A program made the translations under genes and the position numbers. From Planctomycetaceae bacterium (lineage in GTDB: Bacteria; Planctomycetota; Planctomycetia; Pirellulales; Pirellulaceae): a stretch of 32,877 nt of DNA. Below, in pieces: positions 25,242 to 32,877 of the stretch (position 1 is its first letter; each line of letters opens with the position of its first letter). The DNA lies in NCBI GenBank assembly GCA_002709225.1, contig PAQH01000011.1, positions 57,012 through 89,888 on the forward strand, written 5' to 3'. A model generated the notes under the pieces. It searched no databases, was not told the DNA's origin, and was given only the letters and a program-made list of their open reading frames with translations.

Positions 25242-28200
25242 ATGGACGCAACCATGCGGAAAACCACGCCAATCATGATCTCCGCACTCTTGCTGGTGAC
25301 AGCTAGAACCACCTTGCCGGCGGAACAAATCGAGTACGATCGAGATGTGCGTCCCGTACTTGCCAGGCATTGCACCAAGTGCCACGGTCGCAGCAAAGCT
25401 GAGGGCGGGCTGCGTTTAACTGACCGGCAGGCGGCAATGCTCCGCCTCCCGTCTGGCGCCCACGCAATCAAGCCGGGCAACGCGGATGGCAGCACTCTCT
25501 GGCAACGCATCACTGCTGCAGACGAAATAGAACGGATGCCACCCGAGGCCCCGCCACTGGCAGCGGAAGAGGTTGCTCTCCTGCGCCGCTGGATTGAACA
25601 AGGCGCCAAATGGCCAGACCATTGGTCTTTCCAACCAATTCGTAATGAATCGCTACCCGCTTCACCAGGCTTTCAAGGAGCACGCAATGGCATTGACCAT
25701 TTCGTATGGGCTCGTTTGAAGACCGCCGCATTGCGCCCTTCTGTAGAAGCCACCCGCAGCGTACTTCTACGCCGCATTACGCTCGATACCACCGGCCTGC
25801 CCCCAACCCCGGAAGAACTGGAGCAATTTCTGGGCTCGCTAAATCCTGACTTCTACGAACGGACCGCTGACCGCCTACTGGCATCGCCTCATTATGGAGA
25901 ACGTTGGGGAAGGCATTGGCTAGATATCGCACGCTACGCGGACAGCGAAGGCTACGAATCGGATAGACCACGCCCTTTCGCTTGGCGCTGGCGCCAGTGG
26001 GTGATCGACACACTGAATGCGGACATGCCGTTCGATCGTTTTACACTCCATCAAATTGCTGGCGATCTACTCCCGAATGCAACCTTGGACCAACGGATTG
26101 CCACTGGCTTCCACCGCAATACCCTGGTCAACCGAGAAGGGGGCACAAACAAGGAAGAAGATCGTGTCAAACGGACCGTCGACCGCACGAACACAGTCGG
26201 TAAAGCCTGGCTTGGCATCACGCTCGGTTGCTGCCAATGCCACGACCATAAATATGACCCGATCAGCCAAGCCGAGTACTATAGCTTTTATGGGTTCTTC
26301 AACAGCCTCAATGAACCCAATCTGCCAGCCGCCTTACCCGAGCAAGTCACGAATTACCACCGGCAAGTCGAAAACTACCAGCAACAACGTGCCCCACTGA
26401 TAACCGCTATCGCTCAGTACAGTAGCCCGACACTGACCGAATGGGATGAACAACTGCGACATGCATCGGGTATCGCCCAGTGGGAGACACTGAAACCCAC
26501 ATCAGCCCGTTCCCGGGTCGGCATGGTACTTACGGTGGAGCCAGACCGAAGTGTGTTTGTCCAAGGAGCCAACGACAAGTCAGATGTCTATAGCATCGAA
26601 TCCGAGACCAAGCGTGAAAACATTACGTCCGTTCGTCTCCAAGTGCTAGCCGACTCAAGACTTCCGGCTCGAGGCCCTGGCCTTCCTAGCAATGGCAACT
26701 TTGTGTTGACAGGGCTGCGTGTCTTCGTCGCGCCCGCCAAGAATCCTGCCCAACGAGAAGAAATTCGTGTCGTGTCTGCCCGCGCTGATTTTTCACAGGC
26801 AGGCCGCAATATTCAATCCGTACTTGGAAATAACCGTGGTGATGGCTGGGCCGTGCACCCACAAACAGGGCGTGGTCACGTCGCCATTTTTGACCTGGAA
26901 CGGTCCGTGGGCTTTCCGAGTGGGACACGGATCACCATTCAGATGGAACATTTCTGTCACAAGGATCACAACCTTGGCAAATTCCGCCTGGGGATCACTA
27001 GCGCGCCTGCCCCCGTGGCACTTGGACCACCCGATGCGGCGATCCTGGAGATCATCGAAAAAGGTCGCGGTCACCGCACCGACGAAGAACAGTTTCGTTT
27101 ATTGAGTTACTACAAATATGCTGACCCAGCCCTGGACCCCCTGTTCAAGCAGGTCGCCGCATTGACCGCTTCCAAGCCCAAGGATCCAGGTGAAGAAACC
27201 ATGGCACAAGTGATCCAGGAAGCGAGTAGCCGCCGGGCCACTCACATACTGGTACGGGGGGATTTCCTGAACCCCGGTAAGCCTGTAAGCCTCGGCGTTC
27301 CAGCGACACTACAGACGCTGGCCCCGCGTGGAACCCATGCGGACCGAATCGACTTGGCCCGCTGGCTCGTCGCAAAAGGCAACCCACTTACAGCTCGAGT
27401 GCTCGTCAATCGGCTCTGGCAACAATTCTTCGGACGTGGTCTGGTAACTACCGAAGACGATTTTGGAACGCAAGGGTCACCTCCCTCGCATCCCGCGCTT
27501 TTGGATTGGCTGGCGACCCGATTGCGTGACGACCATCGGTGGAGCATTAAGCAGCTGCAAAAGACTATCCTCTTTTCGGCTACCTACCGCCAATCCTCTC
27601 GCACAAATCCACAACAAATCAGCCGCGATCCAGAAAACATGATGTTGGCGCGACAAGCGCGCCTGCGTGTCGAAGCGGAAATCGTACGCGACTTGGTACT
27701 GGCCTCCAGCAGCCTGCTGGACCGCCGAATCGGCGGCCCCAGTGTCAGACCGCCACAACCCGCGGATCTGGTCAAACTAGGATTCCAAACATCACTTTCC
27801 TGGGAAGTGAGTACCGGTGGTGATCGATACCGTCGCGGATTGTACACCTTTTTTCAACGCACGGTCCCTTACCCGGCATTAATCATGTTTGACGCCGCTG
27901 ACTCCAACACCTCCTGCACTCGTCGCGAAAGATCGAACACCGCGTTGCAAGCACTCACCATCTGGAACGATCCAGTGTTTGTCGAAGCTGCCATCGCCTG
28001 CGGCCGCCGTTTATTGGATGAAATTTCCCCGGGAGATTTCTCGCCCGCGGTCCAGCAAGAACGAATACGTCACGCTGCACATTTGTGTCTCGCACGCCCT
28101 CTCACCGAGCAGGAATTGACAGTGCTCTCAGAATTCGCCGTTTCCCAATACGACCGTTATCGGCGAGACACGGTCGCCGCACTGAAAACTATCAACGCGG

Positions 28201-28295
28201 CGGAGATTTCACACGAAGAAGCGGCGCGCTGGGCAGCCTACACGGCAGTCGCGCGGATCTTGATGAATCTCGATGAGTTCATAACCCGTGAATAG
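25242..28295 (+). CDS. PSCyt1/DUF1549/DUF1553 planctomycete cytochrome-type exported protein
   Basis: The 1017-aa product is a hallmark planctomycete protein. A signal peptide spans about residues 5-27. The PSCyt1 domain follows with the haem-binding CxxCH motif C44-C47-H48 (HCTKCHGRSKAEGGLRL). DUF1549 (about 150-360) includes HYGERWGRHWLDIARYADSEGYE and a second CxxCH, C330-C333-H334 (GCCQCHDHKYDP). A beta-rich central region (~400-620) follows, then DUF1553 (about 700-990) with RVLVNRLWQQFFGRGLV. It is likely periplasmic and may bind haem, consistent with an electron-transfer or catabolic role that is not established. An in-frame ATG at 25254 is an alternative start. The DUF1501 partner gene follows at 28315. 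Confidence 0.92.
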   Translation: MDATMRKTTPIMISALLLVTARTTLPAEQIEYDRDVRPVLARHCTKCHGRSKAEGGLRLTDRQAAMLRLPSGAHAIKPGNADGSTLWQRITAADEIERMPPEAPPLAAEEVALLRRWIEQGAKWPDHWSFQPIRNESLPASPGFQGARNGIDHFVWARLKTAALRPSVEATRSVLLRRITLDTTGLPPTPEELEQFLGSLNPDFYERTADRLLASPHYGERWGRHWLDIARYADSEGYESDRPRPFAWRWRQWVIDTLNADMPFDRFTLHQIAGDLLPNATLDQRIATGFHRNTLVNREGGTNKEEDRVKRTVDRTNTVGKAWLGITLGCCQCHDHKYDPISQAEYYSFYGFFNSLNEPNLPAALPEQVTNYHRQVENYQQQRAPLITAIAQYSSPTLTEWDEQLRHASGIAQWETLKPTSARSRVGMVLTVEPDRSVFVQGANDKSDVYSIESETKRENITSVRLQVLADSRLPARGPGLPSNGNFVLTGLRVFVAPAKNPAQREEIRVVSARADFSQAGRNIQSVLGNNRGDGWAVHPQTGRGHVAIFDLERSVGFPSGTRITIQMEHFCHKDHNLGKFRLGITSAPAPVALGPPDAAILEIIEKGRGHRTDEEQFRLLSYYKYADPALDPLFKQVAALTASKPKDPGEETMAQVIQEASSRRATHILVRGDFLNPGKPVSLGVPATLQTLAPRGTHADRIDLARWLVAKGNPLTARVLVNRLWQQFFGRGLVTTEDDFGTQGSPPSHPALLDWLATRLRDDHRWSIKQLQKTILFSATYRQSSRTNPQQISRDPENMMLARQARLRVEAEIVRDLVLASSSLLDRRIGGPSVRPPQPADLVKLGFQTSLSWEVSTGGDRYRRGLYTFFQRTVPYPALIMFDAADSNTSCTRRERSNTALQALTIWNDPVFVEAAIACGRRLLDEISPGDFSPAVQQERIRHAAHLCLARPLTEQELTVLSEFAVSQYDRYRRDTVAALKTINAAEISHEEAARWAAYTAVARILMNLDEFITRE

Positions 28296-28314
28296 AGTAG
28301 AAGGCAGGACGACA

Positions 28315-29790
28315 ATGGACCCACAGTACGCGCGTTTACTGCGGCGCGATTTCCTTACCTCGACCGCCAGTGGCATCGGCGCGCTGGCGCTCGGAACCCA
28401 ACTCCAAAACGATGGTCTGTTGGCAAACGACGCCCCGGCACAACCATTGCTTGCGCCGCGACCGAGCCACTTTCCGGCACGCGCCAAACACTGCATCTTT
28501 GTATTTCTGGCTGGCGCACCTAGCCAAATCGATCTGCTCGACCCCAAGCCGCTATTGGTCAAGCATCATGGAGAACCTCTGCCGGACACCCTTGGCGAAG
28601 GTGCCCGCTTTGCCTTTATCAGTAAGAAAACAGCGAGACTCAAAGGTAGCCCTAGAACATTTTCGCAATGCGGCGAATCAGGAACCGAATTCTCCGACCT
28701 GCTCCCATGGATCAGCCGCTCCGCGGACGACATCGCCGTTGTCCGGAGTATGCACACGGACGAATTCAATCACCACCCCGCACAGCTCATGATGAGTACC
28801 GGCGTTGGCCGCCTCGGACGCCCAAGCGTCGGCGCCTGGATCAATTACGGACTGGGGAGTCCGGCCGAGAACCTGCCTGGCTACGTTGTATTGTCGGCGG
28901 GTGCGGGTGCCAGCGGCGGCAGCTCGAACTGGAGTAGTGGTTTTCTTCCTTCTGTCTACCGCGGTACCGTATTTCGCAATCAGGGAGAGCCGATACTCAA
29001 TCTTTCTCGCCCCCCCGGGGTCGCGACTGACGATCAGCAACGATCGCTGCAAGCCATTACGACGCTCAACAAGATTCGTTTACAGGCAACCCAAGACCCG
29101 GAAATTGCCAATCGTGTTTCGTCGTACGAACTGGCATTTCGCATGCAAACCGCGGCACCCGAACTTGTCGATTTGTCAAACGAAACCGAAGGCACTCTAC
29201 GTGACTACGGAGTTGAGAGACAAGAGCCAGAGAACCAGCGCCATCGCGGCTATACTCCCAACGCACATGCCGCGTTTGGCCGCAACTGCTTACTAGCGCG
29301 GCGACTGGTTGAACGCGGCGTTCGCTTCATCAACATCATTCACGCCAGTTGGGACCATCATGATGCGCTGCAAAAAGACCTTAATTACAATTGCAGCGTC
29401 GTGGATCAGCCGATAGGTGCGTTGTTACGGGATCTCAAGCAACGCGGCCTGCTCGACGACACGCTGGTCGTGGTCACCGGAGAATTCGGACGAACCCCGC
29501 TGGAAGACGCCCACGAGGGCAAAGGGCAAGAACCTGGACGCGACCACCATCCCTTTGCCTTTAGCACTCTACTAGCGGGAGGCGGCGTTCACGGCGGCCA
29601 GGTCATCGGCGCGACAGACGAATTGGGATGGGCACCTGTAGTCGATCCGGTGCACATCAACGACTTCCACGCCACCTTGCTCCATCTATTCGGACTGAAC
29701 CACCTCAAATTGGCCAGACGATTCGGTGGTTTTGATATTCGCCTGACAAACGTCGGTGGCCGTGTCGTCGAAAAGGTGTTCACTGGCTGA
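28315..29790 (+). CDS. DUF1501 exported protein
   Basis: The 492-aa product belongs to DUF1501, which has an alkaline phosphatase/sulfatase-like fold. The N-terminus has a Tat-like signal (LLRRDFLTSTASGIGALALG). Conserved features include CIFVFLAGAPSQIDLLDPKP, the SMHTDEFNHHPAQLMMSTG block, and DTLVVVTGEFGRTPLEDAHEGKGQEPGRDHHP, whose Asp, His and Glu residues could bind metal. The ATG at 28315 is preferred over the in-frame GTG at 28288 that overlaps the upstream gene, because AGGA lies about 7 nt before it and the signal peptide then starts cleanly. It follows the DUF1549/DUF1553 gene by 19 bp and is almost certainly co-transcribed with it; such pairs recur in planctomycetes. Confidence 0.92.
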   Translation: MDPQYARLLRRDFLTSTASGIGALALGTQLQNDGLLANDAPAQPLLAPRPSHFPARAKHCIFVFLAGAPSQIDLLDPKPLLVKHHGEPLPDTLGEGARFAFISKKTARLKGSPRTFSQCGESGTEFSDLLPWISRSADDIAVVRSMHTDEFNHHPAQLMMSTGVGRLGRPSVGAWINYGLGSPAENLPGYVVLSAGAGASGGSSNWSSGFLPSVYRGTVFRNQGEPILNLSRPPGVATDDQQRSLQAITTLNKIRLQATQDPEIANRVSSYELAFRMQTAAPELVDLSNETEGTLRDYGVERQEPENQRHRGYTPNAHAAFGRNCLLARRLVERGVRFINIIHASWDHHDALQKDLNYNCSVVDQPIGALLRDLKQRGLLDDTLVVVTGEFGRTPLEDAHEGKGQEPGRDHHPFAFSTLLAGGGVHGGQVIGATDELGWAPVVDPVHINDFHATLLHLFGLNHLKLARRFGGFDIRLTNVGGRVVEKVFTG

Positions 29791-29839
29791 AGCGAGGCGG
29801 ATACCGGATGTGCTCCTATTTACTCTCGAACACCGCCCC

Positions 29840-31729
29840 TTATTCACCAGCCGGCAGCACATGCAGCTTCAAATGAGAAGCGTGCTGTGCTGACCGAAAC
29901 ACCTGGTGGGTCGCGGCTTGAAAATCTTCGGCACTCGCGTGATAGGTGTCAACGAATCGCTGTGGATTGCGCCCAATTACGGGAAACCAGGTACTCTGGA
30001 CCTGGACCATAATGCGGTGCCCTTTGAGAAAACAGTGGTATTTGTCGCGCAAATCAAATTCAACCGCAGTGACTTCGGCTGGTACCAACGGCTGAGGATC
30101 TTCAAAACTGTTACGAAAACGCGATCGCATCACCTCACCGGCGACCAGCATTTGATACCCACCCATACGCACCTGCTTGCCACGCGGAGAATCGTCCGGT
30201 GCATCCGACGGATAAACGTCAATCAGTTTGACGATCCAGTCCGCATCCGTTCCAGTCACTGCCACCTGGAGGCTCGCAATAATCGGACCGGCGATCACCA
30301 CATCGTGCTGTAATGGTCCGGTCTGGTAAACCAGGACATCATTCCGGCGACTGGCAAAACGCTGGTCCTCGACCATCCAAGTGTGCCCCTGGGTATTACG
30401 GATTGCCGCCGAAAAGGGTACCGGCTTGCGGGGGTCACTGATAAACGTGTCATTGGCATCCGGCGTCGTTTTCTGCGGCCCTGAAAAGGACAACTGTCCG
30501 TTCGCCTGAAAATACAGATTCACTTCCTGCGCACTTTCAGGGGGCCACTGGTCGTAAGATCTCCACTGATTCGCACCCGTCTCAAAGACAATTGCCTCTC
30601 CCTTCGGAGGCGCACCCTGGTCCTTGAGATGGTATTGAAAAAAGGGAAATTCGATCTGCTGCCGAAAGTACTCCGACGTCCGTGCCCCAAACCGGATATC
30701 ACCGAGTGACTCTCCCGTCTCCGCCGCCCAGCCACCATGTCTCCAGGGCCCTACAACTAATGTACTTTGGTTCTCAGGATTCTCCTCTTCCACGGTGTAA
30801 TAAATGCTCATCGGACCGTAGAAGTCTTCCGCATCGAACCACCCTGCCACATGCAGCACGGGGTGCTTGATGCCCTTCAGATCACGTAAGGCATCGCGTT
30901 GCCGCCAGTACTCGTCGTAGTTGGGGTGCTCCATGTACTCGTTCCAGGTCGGCACTCGATTCTTGAAGTACCTGCGGTTGACATTGGCTACGGGGCCGAG
31001 ATCCAGGAAAAACTGGTAACTGTCCGGGGTACCATACTCGAACACAGCGCGCCCGCGACTCGCCCGCGGACCCGACCGGGCTGCTGCATTACGTGCCAGC
31101 CAGTGAAACGTATACATCAAACGAAAAGCGCCGTTGTGGTGAAAATCGTCGCCAATGAACATGTCGGCAGGTGACGCCTGGGGGGAAGACGCTCGCAGAG
31201 CGGGATGCGCGTCGATCATTCCCATCACAGTCTGCCATCCTGGATAGGAAATACCCCATTGCCCGACGCGGCCGTTATGGCCGGGGACATGCCTGAGAAT
31301 CCACTCGATGGTATCGTAGGTATCGGTGCTTTCATCAGTCTGGTCATCACTGGTCGTTTGCGCCCGCAGTGGTTTCATCACCACGAACGTCCCTTCGGAC
31401 CTGAATTTCCCACGCACGTCTTGGTAGACGAAAAGATACCCCTCACGGGCAAACTCGAGCGACGGTCCCAGACGCTTGGGAAATTGCTCCGGTTCGTAGG
31501 GGCCTGTGGAATAAGGCGTGCGAAACAACATCACGGGATACGAACGGCCCTTTTCGATCGGCCGGTAGACCGTCGTGAACAATTTGGTACCGTCTCGCAT
31601 CGGCACCATATGCTGGGACTTGGTGTAGTGCTCTTTGATCTCAAACACGGGCTGTTCCGCCGCCTTGCTGCTAACACACCAGGCAACCCAAACACACAGC
31701 CACCAGCCCCAACGACTTTTCGGGTCCAT
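29840..31729 (-). CDS. Exported CocE/NonD-family (X-Pro dipeptidyl-peptidase S15-like) hydrolase
   Basis: The 629-aa product is a serine hydrolase of the S15/CocE group, which cleaves esters, amides or acyl-peptides. A signal peptide (MDPKSRWGWWLCVWVAWCVSSKA) precedes the alpha/beta-hydrolase domain. The nucleophile is S161 in GQWGISYPGW (GxSxxG elbow); the acid is probably the Asp in HVAGWFDAEDFYGP and the base the His in GPWRHGGW. YQDVRGKFRSEG is a further family motif. The C-terminal ~230 residues form the beta-jelly-roll domain of the group. The ATG at 31729 has GGAG just upstream and gives a proper signal peptide; longer in-frame starts do not. It is likely periplasmic. The substrate is unknown. 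Confidence 0.9.
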   Translation of the reverse strand: MDPKSRWGWWLCVWVAWCVSSKAAEQPVFEIKEHYTKSQHMVPMRDGTKLFTTVYRPIEKGRSYPVMLFRTPYSTGPYEPEQFPKRLGPSLEFAREGYLFVYQDVRGKFRSEGTFVVMKPLRAQTTSDDQTDESTDTYDTIEWILRHVPGHNGRVGQWGISYPGWQTVMGMIDAHPALRASSPQASPADMFIGDDFHHNGAFRLMYTFHWLARNAAARSGPRASRGRAVFEYGTPDSYQFFLDLGPVANVNRRYFKNRVPTWNEYMEHPNYDEYWRQRDALRDLKGIKHPVLHVAGWFDAEDFYGPMSIYYTVEEENPENQSTLVVGPWRHGGWAAETGESLGDIRFGARTSEYFRQQIEFPFFQYHLKDQGAPPKGEAIVFETGANQWRSYDQWPPESAQEVNLYFQANGQLSFSGPQKTTPDANDTFISDPRKPVPFSAAIRNTQGHTWMVEDQRFASRRNDVLVYQTGPLQHDVVIAGPIIASLQVAVTGTDADWIVKLIDVYPSDAPDDSPRGKQVRMGGYQMLVAGEVMRSRFRNSFEDPQPLVPAEVTAVEFDLRDKYHCFLKGHRIMVQVQSTWFPVIGRNPQRFVDTYHASAEDFQAATHQVFRSAQHASHLKLHVLPAGE

Positions 31730-32036
31730 GCCACTCTCCAGATTGAAAAGGGATACACGATGACGCCACCTTACACGCGTTGCGGACATCATGCCCTGCG
31801 ATGGCGCCCCGATGCGGAGCAGCATTGGGCCACGGACATTTCGAAAACAAGACCGTCTGCACCACCGTCACACCTGCTCCTACACCGAGCCAGCATGGTC
31901 AGAATCCACCATCCGCTTTCCTGGCCAACCACAAACGTATAGGCTGCTGGTGATATATTCGACCCCCAACGCGACCAAGACCCCGACAATCGCTTCTCCT
32001 GGTCATTACTGATGCCGCAGACGGACAACCAGACTG
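31730..32036. other. 307-bp divergent intergenic region
   Basis: This separates the CocE-type gene (minus) from the GRDP-like gene (plus) and should hold both promoters. No convincing -35/-10 boxes, repeats or hairpins were identified. Confidence 0.45.
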
Positions 32037-32477
32037 ATGCACTCCTCCCCGCTGCCGACAACCAAGAACTTTGAAAACGGTTCTCTGGCGGAAGAACTCC
32101 TGGAAATGTACCCAGTCCTCGGTGACAAGATCGCAACCGCTTTGAACTGCCCGCCGGAGGAAACACGCCGCGCACTCTCCGAAGTCCTTCGTTTTCTTTT
32201 TCTCTCCTGCGAGCACGGTCGCCCTCTGACTCCCTCCCTGGTGGTCGACCTGGCCTGGCATGAGTGGATCTTGTTCACCCGAGCCTACGCGAAATTCTGC
32301 CAAACACAGTTCGGACGTTACATGCATCACACACCGGGTGGTGGCAGCGAAGAGAATGTCAACCGATACCAGCGTACACTCGAACTGTACGAGTCACGAT
32401 TTGGCACCCCCAACTCCACCTATTGGCCGCCAGTAAGATCCGAGTGCGGGGCCTGCGAGGCACTCAACCCTCCCTGA
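32037..32477 (+). CDS. Small glycine-rich-domain-protein-like (GRDP-like) protein
   Basis: The 146-aa product contains the conserved block of the GRDP-like family: VDLAWHEWILFTRAYAKFCQTQFGRYMHHTP (residues 70-100). Invariant-looking residues are W74, H75, F87, C88, H97 and H98. Family members occur in plants and bacteria; the plant proteins are linked to stress responses, while the bacterial role is unknown. The N-terminal ~60 residues are helical, and the C-terminus has a CxxC (C137, C140), so metal binding is possible but not shown. There is no signal peptide. The next gene begins 16 nt after its stop, so they are probably co-transcribed. Confidence 0.75.
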   Translation: MHSSPLPTTKNFENGSLAEELLEMYPVLGDKIATALNCPPEETRRALSEVLRFLFLSCEHGRPLTPSLVVDLAWHEWILFTRAYAKFCQTQFGRYMHHTPGGGSEENVNRYQRTLELYESRFGTPNSTYWPPVRSECGACEALNPP

Positions 32478-32493
32478 TGGAAAGAAATCAAAC

Positions 32494-32877
32494 ATGTATC
32501 TGCAAGCCCGGATCACTGTCGACCCCTCTGCGGCAACAGAGCTCGTAAAGACCAGACCGACGAAGGGGTTTGGCCGCCTGGCCGGAGTCCTGTCCAAAGG
32601 ACTGAAATCTCCCGAGGAAGAACAAGAGACATTCTCGGCGCTCACCATCCTCCAGCAACTTTTCATCGTCCTGCGTTCACTGGCAGTCAACGACATTGTT
32701 CGCATCAGCAAGGACCGTGAGGTGCTGTTTGATGATGTCACGGGAAAATCAGATGACCTGAAACCTGCCCTTGAACAGACAATCAAAAAGCTCGGAAAAC
32801 AACAATTGCAGGTTTTCGATTCGCTAACCTTGATATTGCTCCACAATACGCGACATCAAAGTTATTTGCTCCAGTTG
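32494..32877 (+). CDS. Unknown protein, truncated by the window end
   Basis: An open frame starts at ATG 32494, 16 nt after the GRDP-like stop and preceded by a weak GGAAAG, and runs 128 codons to the window edge without a stop. Codon use is like the neighbours. The product is hydrophilic and helical at first (YLQARITVDPSAATELVK, then SPEEEQETFSAL), with a leucine-rich segment (LTILQQLFIVLRSLAVNDIV) and KSDDLKPALEQTIKKLGKQQL. No domain, signal peptide or clear membrane helix is recognised. It is placed next to the GRDP-like gene, so the two may share a function. Confidence 0.7.
   Translation, partial: MYLQARITVDPSAATELVKTRPTKGFGRLAGVLSKGLKSPEEEQETFSALTILQQLFIVLRSLAVNDIVRISKDREVLFDDVTGKSDDLKPALEQTIKKLGKQQLQVFDSLTLILLHNTRHQSYLLQL

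Noticed and set aside
31205..31942. 245-codon open frame on the plus strand
   Set aside because: It is the shadow of the CocE-type gene, whose catalytic motifs are clear on the minus strand; the plus-strand product is His/Pro/Arg-rich.

Overview
The window looks like chromosomal DNA of a planctomycete, most likely a Pirellulales or Rhodopirellula-like lineage. The evidence is the set of families that are expanded in that phylum: a PSCyt1/DUF1549/DUF1553 protein beside a DUF1501 protein, DUF1080 fused to a PQQ-type propeller, DUF3500 with a Tat signal, a PPC-domain protein, a Gfo/Idh/MocA oxidoreductase and several ECF-type sigma factors. Coding density is moderate, with several gene-free gaps of 0.3-1.2 kb. 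No tRNA, rRNA, transposase, integrase, phage gene or CRISPR array was recognised.

Layout. 1-5.5 kb: a GT2 glycosyltransferase, a DRE-TIM/HMGL-like aldolase, a 7Fe-type ferredoxin (minus), a lone ECF-like sigma factor and a ComB-type phosphatase (minus). 5.7-10.4 kb: three exported proteins on the plus strand, namely a PQQ propeller + EF-hand + DUF1080 fusion, a protein with a PA14/lectin-like C-terminus, and a second PQQ-like propeller. 10.65-16.2 kb: the glycine cleavage system gcvT-gcvH-gcvPA-gcvPB (P-protein split in two) followed by a lipoate-protein ligase-like gene that could lipoylate GcvH. 16.6-18.7 kb: an FHA protein, then an ECF sigma factor overlapping its putative membrane anti-sigma factor. 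18.8-22.8 kb (minus): a PPC-domain exported protein, a VOC/glyoxalase-like protein of unknown role and a Gfo/Idh/MocA oxidoreductase, with a 4 x 12 bp tandem repeat upstream of the last. 23.0-29.8 kb: a DUF3500 protein with a good intrinsic terminator, a 1.06 kb gene-free gap, then the DUF1549/DUF1553 and DUF1501 pair. 29.8-32.9 kb: a CocE/NonD-type hydrolase (minus), a GRDP-like small protein and a truncated unknown gene.

The only clear pathway is the glycine cleavage cluster: T, H and split P proteins plus a lipoate-attachment enzyme; the L-protein is not in the window. The exported proteins fit scavenging of complex organic matter at the cell surface, but their substrates cannot be read from sequence.

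The least expected signal is non-coding. At 3811-3909 a 9-bp closing stem followed by six T residues encloses two further perfect hairpins, and its 5' arm can alternatively fold into a small upstream hairpin. This looks like a branched RNA with an intrinsic terminator, upstream of a sigma factor gene. It is a hypothesis from base pairing only.
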